A stretch of DNA of 64,000 nt from the NCBI GenBank assembly GCA_036676355.1, contig JAKFDA010000054.1, positions 1 through 64,000 of the forward strand, written 5' to 3'. Below the pieces are notes generated by a model. It was not told the DNA's origin, searched no databases, and saw only the letters and a program-made list of their open reading frames with translations. Numbering within the stretch: position 1 is the first letter of the stretch; each line of letters opens with the position of its first letter. This DNA is from ZC4RG42 sp036676355. GTDB lineage: Bacteria > Pseudomonadota > Gammaproteobacteria > Burkholderiales > SG8-39. The position numbers were made by a program, and so were the translations under genes. Positions 49,732 through 58,670 of this stretch are shown one piece after another.

Positions 49732-50145
49732 CTAGAAAGGCTTAACCACGACCAGTATCACGATCGCGAGAAGGAGGAGGACCGGAAACTCGTTGAACCA
49801 GCGAAACCACACATGGCTTTTTCGATTGCGGCCGTGCTTGAAATCGCGCAGCAGGCGACCGCACCACAGGTGATACGCGATGAGCAGCGCAACGAGTGCG
49901 AGCTTGGCATGCAGCCAGCCCCCGCTGAAGTCGTAGCCGAGCCATAACCACACACCGAATACGACGGCAAGCACGGCGCTTGGCGTCATGATGCCGAAGT
50001 AGAGTTTGCGCTCCATGATCTTGAAGCGCTCGATGCTCGCGCCGTCTTCGGCCATGGCGTGATAGACGTACAGCCGCGGCAGATAGAACAGACCGGCGAA
50101 CCAGGTCACGATGAACACGATATGCAGCGCCTTGATCCACAGCAT
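49732..50145 (-). CDS. hemJ: Protoporphyrinogen IX oxidase HemJ (CopD-like)
   Basis: 137 residues, four membrane helices. HemJ oxidises protoporphyrinogen IX in bacteria lacking HemG/HemY. Key residues: His in 'LHIVFIVTWFAGLFYLPRLY' and Lys in 'WLHAKLALVALL'. The AGGAG site 10 bp upstream supports ATG 50145 over the TTG at 50166. It complements hemL (25.4 kb) in haem synthesis. Confidence 0.9.
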   Translation of the reverse strand: MLWIKALHIVFIVTWFAGLFYLPRLYVYHAMAEDGASIERFKIMERKLYFGIMTPSAVLAVVFGVWLWLGYDFSGGWLHAKLALVALLIAYHLWCGRLLRDFKHGRNRKSHVWFRWFNEFPVLLLLAIVILVVVKPF

Positions 50146-50216
50146 CGTCGCAAGTCTCCTATGCAAGCGTCCGGCTCGAAAGTCCGGGGCGCTTCATGGT
50201 CTGAGGGAATACGGCT

Positions 50217-50993
50217 CTATTTCATCAAACGGCGCTTGAACAGTACCAGTGCGGCGTAAAAACCCGCCGCGGCGTAGGCGAGCAGCGCCGCAACGTGCAG
50301 GAGCGCATGCGCCGGCCATTCGCCGAAGAGCAAGGGGCGCACGAGTTGCGTTGCATGCGACAGCGGCAATGTCTGGCTGAACAATTGCAGCGCATACGGC
50401 AGCGCGTCCATCGGGTAGAACACCCCGCATAGCATCGCCATCGGTGTGATGAACAGCGTGAAGTAGTACATGAAAAAATCGTAGGACGGCGACAATGCCG
50501 TGACCGCGAGCCCGAGCGCCGCGAAGGCAAGGCCGATCACCGGGATCACCGCCAGCGCCCAAATCGAAAGCGGCGATTGCGCCAAGCCCAGCGCCCACAC
50601 CACCAGCATGATGGCGAGTCCGGAAAGAAAGCTCTTGCTCGCGGCCCAGATCAGTTCGCCCAGCACCACGTCTTCCAGTGTAAGCGGCGCGTTGAGGATC
50701 GCATCCCAGGTGCGCTGTACGTGCATGCGCGAGAAAGCCGAGTAGAGTGACTCGAAGGTCGCGCTGTTGGCGGTCGAAAAGCACACCGTCCCGGCCGCCA
50801 GAAAGGCGATGTACGGCACTCCGCCGACGCTCGGCAGAAATGCTCCCAGTCCATAACCGAGTCCGAGCATGTAGATCATCGGGTCGGCCAGATTGCCCAG
50901 CACCGAAGGAAGCGCGAGCTTCCGCCACACCAGAAAGTTGCGCCGCCAGACGGGGAGAAAGCGCCAGCTCAGACGAAAAGCGAAGGGGCTCAT
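50217..50993 (-). CDS. NodJ-type ABC-2 exporter permease
   Basis: 258 residues, about six membrane helices of the ABC-2 type. 'RRNFLVWRKLALPSVLGNLADP' and 'CGVFYPMDALPYALQLFSQTLP' are characteristic NodJ blocks. With the ATPase gene upstream it forms an exporter. In non-rhizobial bacteria such pairs export lipids, polysaccharide or other compounds; there is no nodulation context here. ATG 50993 is preferred to a TTG at 51017. Confidence 0.9.
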   Translation of the reverse strand: MSPFAFRLSWRFLPVWRRNFLVWRKLALPSVLGNLADPMIYMLGLGYGLGAFLPSVGGVPYIAFLAAGTVCFSTANSATFESLYSAFSRMHVQRTWDAILNAPLTLEDVVLGELIWAASKSFLSGLAIMLVVWALGLAQSPLSIWALAVIPVIGLAFAALGLAVTALSPSYDFFMYYFTLFITPMAMLCGVFYPMDALPYALQLFSQTLPLSHATQLVRPLLFGEWPAHALLHVAALLAYAAAGFYAALVLFKRRLMK

Positions 50994-51127
50994 TGCCGCT
51001 TGAGAGACTTCGATCAAGGTCTTTCGACCATGGCTATCGCGCGCCCAGGGCGAAAGAGCCGCTGAATTTCTTTGCGCACATTACCGCTGGAGGCGGCCCC
51101 GGCTGTACTCGGCATTCCGAAATCCTT

Positions 51128-52039
51128 CTAATCGCGCAACTCGCGCCCGGTCAATTTGAGAAACACATCTTCCAGATTGGCGTGGCGATGCTGGTAGGTG
51201 AGCATCGGCCGATCGTCGAGATCGGCCAGCACATGCTTCGCGTCGCGGGTATAGCAATAGACGCTCTCGCCGCTGCGTTCGACGCGTTCGCACTGCCCGG
51301 ATGCAATGGTCGCGGCCCAGTCATCGACGCCCTCACCGTACACTTCGACGACATGCGGTTCGATGTGCTGCGCGATGAGTGCGCGCGGGCTGCCTTCAGC
51401 GATGAGGCAGCCATGGTCCATGATCACCAGTCGCGTGCACAGACGTTCCGCTTCTTCCATGAAATGGGTGGTGAGCAGGATGGTCTTGCCCTGTGCGAGC
51501 AATTGCCGCAGACGTTCCCAGATCACGTGGCGGGCCTGCGGATCGAGGCCGGTGGTCGGTTCGTCCATCAGAACCAGGCTGGGATCGTTGATCAGCGAGC
51601 GCGCGAGCGTGAGGCGACGCTTCATGCCGCCGGAGAGAGTCTGAATCCGCGTATTGCCGCGCGCGCTGAGGCCGGCGAACTCCAGCAGCCCCGGAATGCG
51701 CGCACGCAGAGTGGCATCATCCAGACCGAAGTAACGCCCGTACACCATCAGATTCTCGATGACGCTGAAATCCGGATCGAGATTGTCGAACTGCGGCACC
51801 ACGCCGACGCGATGGCGCGCCTCGCGGGCGTGTTTCGGAACGGCGTGACCCATCAGTTCGACGGCGCCCGAATCCGGCGCGGTCAGACCGAGACAGAGCT
51901 TCAGCGTGGTGGTCTTGCCGGCGCCGTTCGGACCGAGCAGTCCGAAACACTCACCCGGCTGGATGTCGAAATCGATCCCTGCGACCACCTGCTGCGTGCC
52001 ATACGACTTGCGCAGCGCGCGGACGCTCAGGATCGCCAT
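51128..52039 (-). CDS. NodI-type ABC transporter ATP-binding protein
   Basis: 303 residues. Walker A 'GLLGPNGAGKTT', signature LSGGMKRRL, Walker B 'LVLMDEPTTGLD', H-loop 'LLTTHFMEEAE'. The 'VVPQFDNLDPDFSVIENLMV' block is typical of NodI. Start overlaps the upstream hydrolase end by 13 bp. The 134-bp gap to the permease holds no gene. Confidence 0.93.
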   Translation of the reverse strand: MAILSVRALRKSYGTQQVVAGIDFDIQPGECFGLLGPNGAGKTTTLKLCLGLTAPDSGAVELMGHAVPKHAREARHRVGVVPQFDNLDPDFSVIENLMVYGRYFGLDDATLRARIPGLLEFAGLSARGNTRIQTLSGGMKRRLTLARSLINDPSLVLMDEPTTGLDPQARHVIWERLRQLLAQGKTILLTTHFMEEAERLCTRLVIMDHGCLIAEGSPRALIAQHIEPHVVEVYGEGVDDWAATIASGQCERVERSGESVYCYTRDAKHVLADLDDRPMLTYQHRHANLEDVFLKLTGRELRD

Positions 52040-52647
52040 GCACCCTGCACGATGCGCTTGATGATATGCAGGCGGCGGTGAAAGAAGTGATCGGCCTCGG
52101 GCACGACGGTCACCGGCAGATCCTGCGGTCGCGCCCAGTCGAGTACGTTCGCGAGCGGCACGGTCTGATCCCTCTCGCCGTGAATGACGATGGTGTCGGC
52201 CGGCACGGGCGGCGTATCGTAATCGCGATCGCCGCTGAGAGAACCCGTCGCCGGTGCGACAAGCACCATGCGTTCCGGCGTCACGCGCTGCGCAACACGC
52301 GTCTGCACATAGCCGCCGAAGGAAAAACCGGCCAGCACGATGGGCAGTTCGCCGTAGCGCGCGCGCGCCTGTGCGGCGACGCCGACCAGATCGTTGGTCT
52401 CGCCGATGCCGCGATCGTATTCGCCGAGCGAATCGCCGATGCCGCGAAAATTCGGACGCAACGCGATGTAGCCCAGTTCGGCGAAGGCCTTGGCGAGCGT
52501 CTGCACAACCTTGTTGTCGGCCGTGCCGCCGTATAGCGGATGCGGATGTGCAATCAGTGCGAGGCCGCGCGGCGTGCCCGTCGGTTGATCGACGAGCACT
52601 TCGATGCGTCCGGCATCACCGGCGAAAAACAAGTGTTCGGTCGGCAT
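52027..52647 (-). CDS. Alpha/beta-hydrolase (dienelactone-hydrolase-like)
   Basis: 206 residues. 'LALIAHPHPLYGG' near the N-terminus and 'LRPNFRGIGDSLGEYD' and nucleophile elbow 'LAGFSFGGYV' identify the short bacterial alpha/beta hydrolase family; acid in 'HGERDQTVPL' and catalytic His in 'PEADHFFH'. Substrate unknown. Overlaps the NodI-type gene by 13 bp and follows the ferredoxin gene by 8 bp, suggesting a four-gene operon. Confidence 0.88.
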   Translation of the reverse strand: MPTEHLFFAGDAGRIEVLVDQPTGTPRGLALIAHPHPLYGGTADNKVVQTLAKAFAELGYIALRPNFRGIGDSLGEYDRGIGETNDLVGVAAQARARYGELPIVLAGFSFGGYVQTRVAQRVTPERMVLVAPATGSLSGDRDYDTPPVPADTIVIHGERDQTVPLANVLDWARPQDLPVTVVPEADHFFHRRLHIIKRIVQGAWRS

Positions 52648-52655
52648 CGCGGCGC

Positions 52656-52964
52656 TCAGATCTTCAAGCGCTCGACGACACGGTCGTGCACCAGATGCTC
52701 GTCGATGATTTCGTCGATGTCGCTCTTGTCGACATAGGTATACCAGACCGCCTCGGGATACACGACCAGCACCGGCCCCTCGTCGCAACGGTCCAGGCAC
52801 CCGGCCTGATTGATGCGCACCTTACCCTTGCCGGAAAGTTTGAGTGCCTTGATACGGTCCTTGGCATAACCGCGCATTTCCGCGGCGCCGTGATTATTGC
52901 AGCAGACGGCGCCCGGTTCGCGTTGGTTGCAACAGAAGAAAACGTGTTTGTCGTAGTAACTCAT
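52656..52964 (-). CDS. Thioredoxin-like [2Fe-2S] ferredoxin
   Basis: 102 residues from ATG 52964. Cys cluster 'FFCCNQRE', 'CCNNHG' and 'GCLDRCDEGPVLVVYPE' fits the (2Fe-2S) ferredoxin-domain family related to NuoE-type folds. Probably an electron carrier; partner unknown. Upstream frame to 53051 overlaps the VanZ gene and lacks support. Confidence 0.88.
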   Translation of the reverse strand: MSYYDKHVFFCCNQREPGAVCCNNHGAAEMRGYAKDRIKALKLSGKGKVRINQAGCLDRCDEGPVLVVYPEAVWYTYVDKSDIDEIIDEHLVHDRVVERLKI

Positions 52965-53019
52965 GCCGATCCGCGCAGAAGCATGCGACGCCGGACGGCG
53001 ACCGCAGAATAAAGCGCGA

Positions 53020-54129
53020 TTATAGACGCCCGTCGCGCGACTGCGCGGCATCGCGCTCCTTGTTGAGCGTGCGCGTGGCGTACATCAGCAGGTAGGTCAG
53101 CGCGGCGAACGGCCAGAGCGTGGACAAGAGCCGGGTCAGGCCGTTGAAGTTGAGGAAATGGCCCTGATACCAAGCCTGGTGAACGATGATGAGGTAGGGA
53201 TTGTCGGGAGCGAGGTTGACCATCGCCGTTGCCATCATCAGCAGCAGGCCGCAGATACCGATCGCAGTGCCGCGTCGCAGCGACAGCGCGGCGAGCGCCA
53301 GCGGCACGCCGATGAGCAGACCGCTGGTTGCGCCGGGCGTCAGCCAAGCCAGCGCATTGCGCCCCTCGAACAGCACCATGAAGGCGATCGCCCGCACCGC
53401 GCACGCGATCAGCAGCAGACCCATAAAAACGCTGCGTTTCGGTGCGCCGTCCACGAGCAGCAATGACAGCAACAGCGCCACGGCGACGATGTTGGCGATC
53501 GCGACCAGCGCTTCGACGCGCACGAACATCGACGGGTCGTACAACACCATCGGCATGGCATCGAACAGGAAGCGCAGATCGCCGTTGCCGAACAGCAGGC
53601 TTTCCGGCCGCAGCAGCGACAACAGCCAGCCGGCGATCAGCACGAGTCCGATATCCACGGTGTGGCCCTGGGCAAAGATGTTATGGCGCAGATGGAACAG
53701 CATTCCGCGGCCGAGCATGCGGGGCGTCAGATACAGGCTGAGCAGCGCGCCCACCGCCGCACCGGCGCTGTTGCAAGCCACATCGAGCGAGGAAGGGATG
53801 CGGCTGGGCAGATAGTTCTGCAGCGACTCTAGCGTAAGGCTGAGGGCGACGCCGAGGCAGGCGGCCAACAGCCATGCGAGGAAACCGCGAATGCGCGGGT
53901 ACAGCGCCCCGACGGCAAGCAGGCCGAGCGGTACGTAAGCGAGGAAGTTCGCGACGATATCGAAATTGGTGTAGTAGCGCGGCCAGAACGAACCGAGAAA
54001 GGTGAGGGGCCGCACGCCGGGATCGTACCAATCGAGGAAAGGGTGCAGGCTGGCATAGGCAACGAGCAGTACGTATCCGATGAACAGGTACCGGGCGAGC
54101 GGCGAAGCGTGTCTATGCGCGACCTCCAT
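53020..54129 (-). CDS. VanZ family membrane protein
   Basis: 369 residues with about nine to ten membrane helices. 'LARYLFIGYVLLVAYASLHPF', 'NFDIVANFLAYVPLGLLAV' and 'SLTLESLQNYLPSRIPSSLDV' are VanZ-family blocks: acidic and polar residues in the N-terminal half, then extra helices of unknown use. Despite the name, no glycopeptide resistance genes are here. ATG 54129 preferred over GTG 54135. The macrodomain stop is 3 bp before its start. Confidence 0.87.
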   Translation of the reverse strand: MEVAHRHASPLARYLFIGYVLLVAYASLHPFLDWYDPGVRPLTFLGSFWPRYYTNFDIVANFLAYVPLGLLAVGALYPRIRGFLAWLLAACLGVALSLTLESLQNYLPSRIPSSLDVACNSAGAAVGALLSLYLTPRMLGRGMLFHLRHNIFAQGHTVDIGLVLIAGWLLSLLRPESLLFGNGDLRFLFDAMPMVLYDPSMFVRVEALVAIANIVAVALLLSLLLVDGAPKRSVFMGLLLIACAVRAIAFMVLFEGRNALAWLTPGATSGLLIGVPLALAALSLRRGTAIGICGLLLMMATAMVNLAPDNPYLIIVHQAWYQGHFLNFNGLTRLLSTLWPFAALTYLLMYATRTLNKERDAAQSRDGRL

Positions 54130-54131
54130 TC

Positions 54132-54650
54132 TCACGCGACGCCGTGCGCCGCGAGTTCGCGCCGATAGATGTCCAATGCATGGTCGTCGAACAGCGCGAA
54201 TGTAATGTCAATCGATGGGCCGCTATCGAGCGCGGCCAGGCTCTGCTCGATGGCAATACGCGCAGCCGCTTCGATCGGATAACCGTACACGCCGCAACTG
54301 ATCGCCGGAAAGGCAAGCGTTTGCACATTGTGGTCGATCGCGAGTTCGAACGAGCGTCGATAACAGGATGCCAGCAGTGCCGGCTCGCCCGATGCGCCGC
54401 CGCGCCACACCGGGCCGACGGTATGAATCACATGCCGCGCGGGTAAGTCGAAGCCAGGCGTGATTTTGGCGTCGCCGGTCGCGCAGCCTCCCAGAGCGCG
54501 GCAGGCTTGCAGCAGTCGCGGGCCGGCGGCGCGATGAATCGCGCCATCGACACCGCCGCCGCCGAGCAGGCTGTTGTTGGCGGCGTTGACGATCGCATCG
54601 ACCTGCAACTGCGTAATGTCGCATTGCACGGCGCGCAGACGATGAGCCAT
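54132..54650 (-). CDS. Macrodomain O-acetyl-ADP-ribose deacetylase (YmdB-like)
   Basis: 172 residues. Macro fold: 'CDITQLQVDAIVNAANNSLLGGGGVDGAIH' in two parts (substrate loop 'NAANNSLLGGGGVDGAIH'), 'HTVGPVWRGG' and 'FPAISCGVYGYPIEAAARIA'. It hydrolyses O-acetyl-ADP-ribose or ADP-ribosylated targets. Last before the VanZ gene; likely cotranscribed. Confidence 0.93.
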   Translation of the reverse strand: MAHRLRAVQCDITQLQVDAIVNAANNSLLGGGGVDGAIHRAAGPRLLQACRALGGCATGDAKITPGFDLPARHVIHTVGPVWRGGASGEPALLASCYRRSFELAIDHNVQTLAFPAISCGVYGYPIEAAARIAIEQSLAALDSGPSIDITFALFDDHALDIYRRELAAHGVA

Positions 54651-54773
54651 GAGTTCTATCGTGTTATCCGGTTCAAGTGCGACCTACTCTAACAGCACGA
54701 GGTTCCAATCGCCCTCGCTCTCGCCCACGGACGCGACGAATTCGCGCACGGGCGTTGCGCAGCGAGGCGCTGC

Positions 54774-56198
54774 TCAGGCGGCCGCCGGCTGTCGGCCCCG
54801 ATAGCGCTGCGGCAGCAGGGAGCCGGCGACCATACCGATCACGGCCGCGACGAAACCGGCCAGTTGCGGTGGCCAGACGCCCTCGGGGTTGATCAGTTCG
54901 AGCGCGATCCAGGTGACCAGACCGAAAGCGATCGCGGCGGCCGCGCCCTGCGTGGTTGCGCGCTTCCAGTAAATGCCCGCCACCAGCGGCACGAACGCGG
55001 CGACCAGCGTGACTTTGTAAGCGTGCTCCACCATGGCATGGATGCTTTGGTTCGACCATAGCGAATACAGCGTGACCAGCACGCCGAACAGCAGCACCAC
55101 CAGACGCGTGAGCCAGAGAAACTGGAGGTCGTTCATCCTCGGCAGGGCGCCGCGCAGCACGTTCTCCGCAATGGTCACCGACGGGGCGAGCAAGGTGCCG
55201 CTCGCCGTGCTCATGATGACCGACAGCAGCGCGCCATAGAAAATGACTTGCGCATACAGCGGCAGGTGATAGAACACCAGCGCCGGCAATACCAGCTGCG
55301 AATCCTTTGCGATCATGCGGTCCACCATGTCCGGGTCGATGAGCGTGGCTGCGTATGCCAGAAACAGCGGCACGGCGGCGAAAAGAAAGTAGGCGATGCC
55401 GCCGAGTATCGTGCCATATACGGCAACGTTTTCGGTTCTGGCCGAATTGGCGCGCTGGAATACGTCCTGTTGCGGGATCGAACCGAAACCCATGGTCAGC
55501 ATCGCGCCGAAGAAGGCGAGCAGTTCGATCGTGTTGAAACTCGGCAGGAATTGAAACTTCCCTTGCGCGGCAGCATGCTCGATGACGCGTTGCGCGCCAC
55601 CCGCCATGTCGCTCACCGAGAAGGTTATGAACAACAGGCCGCCGATGATGACGATCATCTGCACGAATGTCGTCACCGCAACCGACCACATGCCGCCGAA
55701 CAGCGTGTAGAGCGTGACCACCGCGGCGCCGAGAATCATTCCCTGCTCGCGCGAGATGGCGCCCTGAGTTAGCACGTCGAACACCAGTCCGAGCGCGACC
55801 ACCTGCGCCGAGACCCAGCCGAGATAGGACAGCGCGATGCAGATGCTGGTCACCAATTCCACGCCCCGGCTGTAGCGGCGGCGATAAAAGTCGCCGATGG
55901 TCAGCAGTTGCAGGCGGTACAGCGGCCGCGCAAAGAACAGCCCGAAGAGAATCAGGCAAAGCGAGGCGCCGAGCGGATCGGAAATCAGTCCCGCGAACCC
56001 TTCGTCGAGGAAAGTGCCGGAAATGCCGAGCACCGTTTCGGCGCCGAACCAGGTCGCGAACACGGTCGCGAAAACCACGTAGATGGGCAGGTTGCGACCG
56101 GCGGTGATGTAGTCGGACGAACTCTTGACGCGCGTTGCCGCGGCCAGACCGATGCTGATGGAAACCGCGAGATAAATGACTACGAACCAGACGAGCAT
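54774..56198 (-). CDS. Sodium:solute symporter (SSS family)
   Basis: 474 residues, about 13 membrane helices. 'SDYITAGRNLPIYVVFATVFATWFG' and 'GFGSIPQQDVFQRANSARTE' and 'GALLSVIMSTASGTLLAPSV' in parts fit the SSS family and hold the Na+ site Ser/Thr. Substrate unknown. Alone between the macrodomain and ubiB. Confidence 0.9.
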   Translation of the reverse strand: MLVWFVVIYLAVSISIGLAAATRVKSSSDYITAGRNLPIYVVFATVFATWFGAETVLGISGTFLDEGFAGLISDPLGASLCLILFGLFFARPLYRLQLLTIGDFYRRRYSRGVELVTSICIALSYLGWVSAQVVALGLVFDVLTQGAISREQGMILGAAVVTLYTLFGGMWSVAVTTFVQMIVIIGGLLFITFSVSDMAGGAQRVIEHAAAQGKFQFLPSFNTIELLAFFGAMLTMGFGSIPQQDVFQRANSARTENVAVYGTILGGIAYFLFAAVPLFLAYAATLIDPDMVDRMIAKDSQLVLPALVFYHLPLYAQVIFYGALLSVIMSTASGTLLAPSVTIAENVLRGALPRMNDLQFLWLTRLVVLLFGVLVTLYSLWSNQSIHAMVEHAYKVTLVAAFVPLVAGIYWKRATTQGAAAAIAFGLVTWIALELINPEGVWPPQLAGFVAAVIGMVAGSLLPQRYRGRQPAAA

Positions 56199-56272
56199 AC
56201 GAGGCCTTTACAGTCGCGGTCGCGACCTTCTTGGGCGCGGATCATACCTTGCCCGCGGCTCCGCGGCACCCG

Positions 56273-57805
56273 TCAGAACATGGTCAATCGATCGAATAGC
56301 ACAAGAACCAACAACACCACCATTACACCGCCGATCAACAGTACGGCATTGGTGCGCCGACGCTGTTCGCGCGCGATGGCGACCAGTAACGGTTCCAGCC
56401 CCGCGGCGGCATCCTGGGCCAGCGCGCGATGCGCCAGTCGCGGCAGTTGCGGCAACAGCGTGGCCCAGGCGGGCGCCTCGTTCTTGACCGTGCGGACCAG
56501 GCCGCGCCAGCCAAGTTGCTCGCTCATCCAGCGCTCCAGGAACGGCTTGGCTGTCTTCCAGAGATCGAGGTCGGGATCGAGTTGGCGACCGAGCCCTTCG
56601 ATGTTGAGCAAGGTCTTCTGCAGCATAACCAGTTGCGGCTGCACTTCCAGATTGAAGCGGCGCGCTGTCTGGAACAGTCGCAACAGCACGCGGCCGAACG
56701 AGATTTCTTTCAGCGGGCGGTCGAAGATAGGTTCGCACACGGCGCGAACGGCGCTTTCGAATTCGTCGACGCGGGTGCCGGGTGGAACCCAGCCGGCATC
56801 GACGTGCGCCTGCGCGACGCGGCGGTAATCGCGATTGAAAAAGGCGAGGAAGTTCTGCGCGAGGTAGTTCTTGTCGCCTTCGTTGAGCGTGCCCATGATG
56901 CCGAAATCGAGCGCGATGTATTTGCCGTCCGGCGCGACCAGGATATTGCCCGGGTGCATGTCGGCGTGAAAAAAACTGTCGCGAAACACCTGCGTGAAAA
57001 AAATCTCCACGCCCGCGCGCGACAGCTTGTGCATGTCGATGCCCTGCTCGCGCAGCAGTTCAACCTGACCCACCGGCGTACCGTGCATGCGTTGCATGGT
57101 CATCACCGTCGGCGTGCAATAGTCCCAATAGACGTCCGGCACGAGCAGCAGCGGCGAATCGAGAAAGTTGCGCCGCAACTGGCTCGCATTGGCCGCTTCG
57201 CGCATGAGATCGAGTTCGTCATGCAGATGCCGGGCGAACTCGGCCACCAATTCGCGCGGCTTGAGCCGCCGGCCCTGCGACCAGATGCGCTCGACCAGTC
57301 CGGCCGCCGCGTCCATCAACGCGAGATCGCGTGTGATGATGGGCAGCATATTGGGCCGCAGGACTTTCACCGCCGCTTCGATGCCGCCAGGCAGCGTCGC
57401 GAGGTGAACCTGTGCGATCGAAGCGCTTGCCACCGGCACCGGATCGAATTGTTCGAAGATTTCGCCGACCGGGCGACCGAGCGTGCGCTCGATCTCGGCG
57501 ATCGCGAGGGTCGAATCGAATGGCGGTACCTGGTCCTGCAGTTTCGCCAGTTCGTCGGCGATGTCGGTCGGCAGCAGATCGCGCCGGGTGGACAGCACCT
57601 GGCCGAACTTGACGAATATCGGCCCCAGCGTTTCCAGCGCGCGACGCAGTCGCACGCCGCGTTCCTCCTTCAGTGGCCTGAAGAACAGCAGGCGCTGCGT
57701 CAGGCCGGCGAGGCGGCCGCTGGATTCGGCCGCGAGCGGAAACTCCTCCAGGCCGTAGCGAAAGGCGACCGCGAAGATCTTGACCAGACGGAGGAAGCGA
57801 AACAC
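56273..57805 (-). CDS. ubiB: Ubiquinone biosynthesis ATPase/kinase-like UbiB
   Basis: 510 residues from GTG. Atypical kinase-like: KFGQ motif ('IFVKFGQVLSTRRDLLP'), invariant Lys ('AAVKVLRPN'), 'FFHADMHPGNILVAPDGKYI' catalytic block and metal-binding 'LDFGIMG'. Two C-terminal membrane helices ('AVLLIGGVMVVLLVLVLF') anchor it. UbiB helps extract or deliver ubiquinone intermediates. It closes the ubiE-ubiJ-ubiB set, separated from ubiJ by a DUF2238 gene. Confidence 0.96.
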   Translation of the reverse strand: MFRFLRLVKIFAVAFRYGLEEFPLAAESSGRLAGLTQRLLFFRPLKEERGVRLRRALETLGPIFVKFGQVLSTRRDLLPTDIADELAKLQDQVPPFDSTLAIAEIERTLGRPVGEIFEQFDPVPVASASIAQVHLATLPGGIEAAVKVLRPNMLPIITRDLALMDAAAGLVERIWSQGRRLKPRELVAEFARHLHDELDLMREAANASQLRRNFLDSPLLLVPDVYWDYCTPTVMTMQRMHGTPVGQVELLREQGIDMHKLSRAGVEIFFTQVFRDSFFHADMHPGNILVAPDGKYIALDFGIMGTLNEGDKNYLAQNFLAFFNRDYRRVAQAHVDAGWVPPGTRVDEFESAVRAVCEPIFDRPLKEISFGRVLLRLFQTARRFNLEVQPQLVMLQKTLLNIEGLGRQLDPDLDLWKTAKPFLERWMSEQLGWRGLVRTVKNEAPAWATLLPQLPRLAHRALAQDAAAGLEPLLVAIAREQRRRTNAVLLIGGVMVVLLVLVLFDRLTMF

Positions 57806-57965
57806 GGATGCGCTCAGAAGCAGTAATCGCGAGCGCGCCGCGCGGGCGGTACGCCGTTCGGGTCGTTACCCGATCGCCTGCTTCTTGTGATTGTTGGAAG
57901 GGTGAATCTACCGGAACGCCGGGTCGCGGGCAAAGCCTGTGCGAATCCGTCCGGACGAAGGCATG

Positions 57966-58607
57966 TCAGAGGTTGAGCCGTGCAAGCTGCCGGTCATGCC
58001 GGCGCGAGAGCAGGAGTTGGGCGAGTACGGCGCCGATGAGTGCGACGAACATGTCCCACTGCGTATCCCACACGTCGCCCTGAGTGCCGAGAAAAGCGTC
58101 CGCTTTTTCGCGTATGGCGAGTGCGGCCCACCATTCCAGCAGTTCGTAGAACGCGCTGATCGCCAGGCCGATGCAGCAAACCAGGAAGAACAGCATGCGG
58201 CCGCGCCGGATCGAGGTAAGGCGCAGCAGAATCTCCCGTGCCAGAATGGCTGGCACGAAACCTTGCGCGAAGTGGCCCAGCCGATCATAGGGGTTGCGAT
58301 CGAGGTCGAGCAGGTTCTGCACCCATTCGCCCGGCGGGACCAGTGCGTAGGTGTAGTGCGCGCCCACGATCAGGATGATGGCGTGTATGAAGATGAGCTG
58401 ATAGCTCAGCAAGGTCAGCCGGAAGCGCTGCCAGGTCAGCATCAGCAGCGGCCCGGCAATAAATACCGGCAGCACTTCCATGAACCAGGTCAGACGGTTG
58501 CGCGGCGCGATGCTGGACAGCGCCAGTGCGGCGCAACCGAGCATCAGCAGCACCATCGCATGACGCGCCTCGTTGCGCGTCGGTTCGAGCGACACCGTCA
58601 GCGGCAT
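57966..58607 (-). CDS. DUF2238 / YjdF-like inner-membrane protein
   Basis: 213 residues with about six membrane helices. Family blocks 'IILIVGAHYTYALVPPGEW', 'DRNPYDRLGHFAQGFVPA', and 'GLAISAFYELLEWWAAL' then 'DVWDTQWDMFVALIGA'. Function unknown. GGAGG ribosome site at 6 bp supports ATG 58607. Inserted between ubiJ and ubiB, 160 bp from ubiB. Confidence 0.9.
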   Translation of the reverse strand: MPLTVSLEPTRNEARHAMVLLMLGCAALALSSIAPRNRLTWFMEVLPVFIAGPLLMLTWQRFRLTLLSYQLIFIHAIILIVGAHYTYALVPPGEWVQNLLDLDRNPYDRLGHFAQGFVPAILAREILLRLTSIRRGRMLFFLVCCIGLAISAFYELLEWWAALAIREKADAFLGTQGDVWDTQWDMFVALIGAVLAQLLLSRRHDRQLARLNL

Positions 58608-58670
58608 TGCAACCTCCGCGTGTCCGCCGGGTGAGTACTCGATTGCACGCACCGATACCGGCGTTCGGTT

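Noticed and set aside
50217..52039. Nodulation genes nodI and nodJ
   Set aside because: The family names reflect homology; no other nod gene or symbiosis context is present.
53020..54129. Glycopeptide-resistance function for the VanZ protein
   Set aside because: VanZ-domain proteins are widespread; no vanA/H/X genes are nearby and the organism is Gram-negative.
56429..57826. Plus-strand open frame of 465 codons over ubiB
   Set aside because: Antisense shadow of ubiB; composition is Arg/His-rich with no family resemblance.
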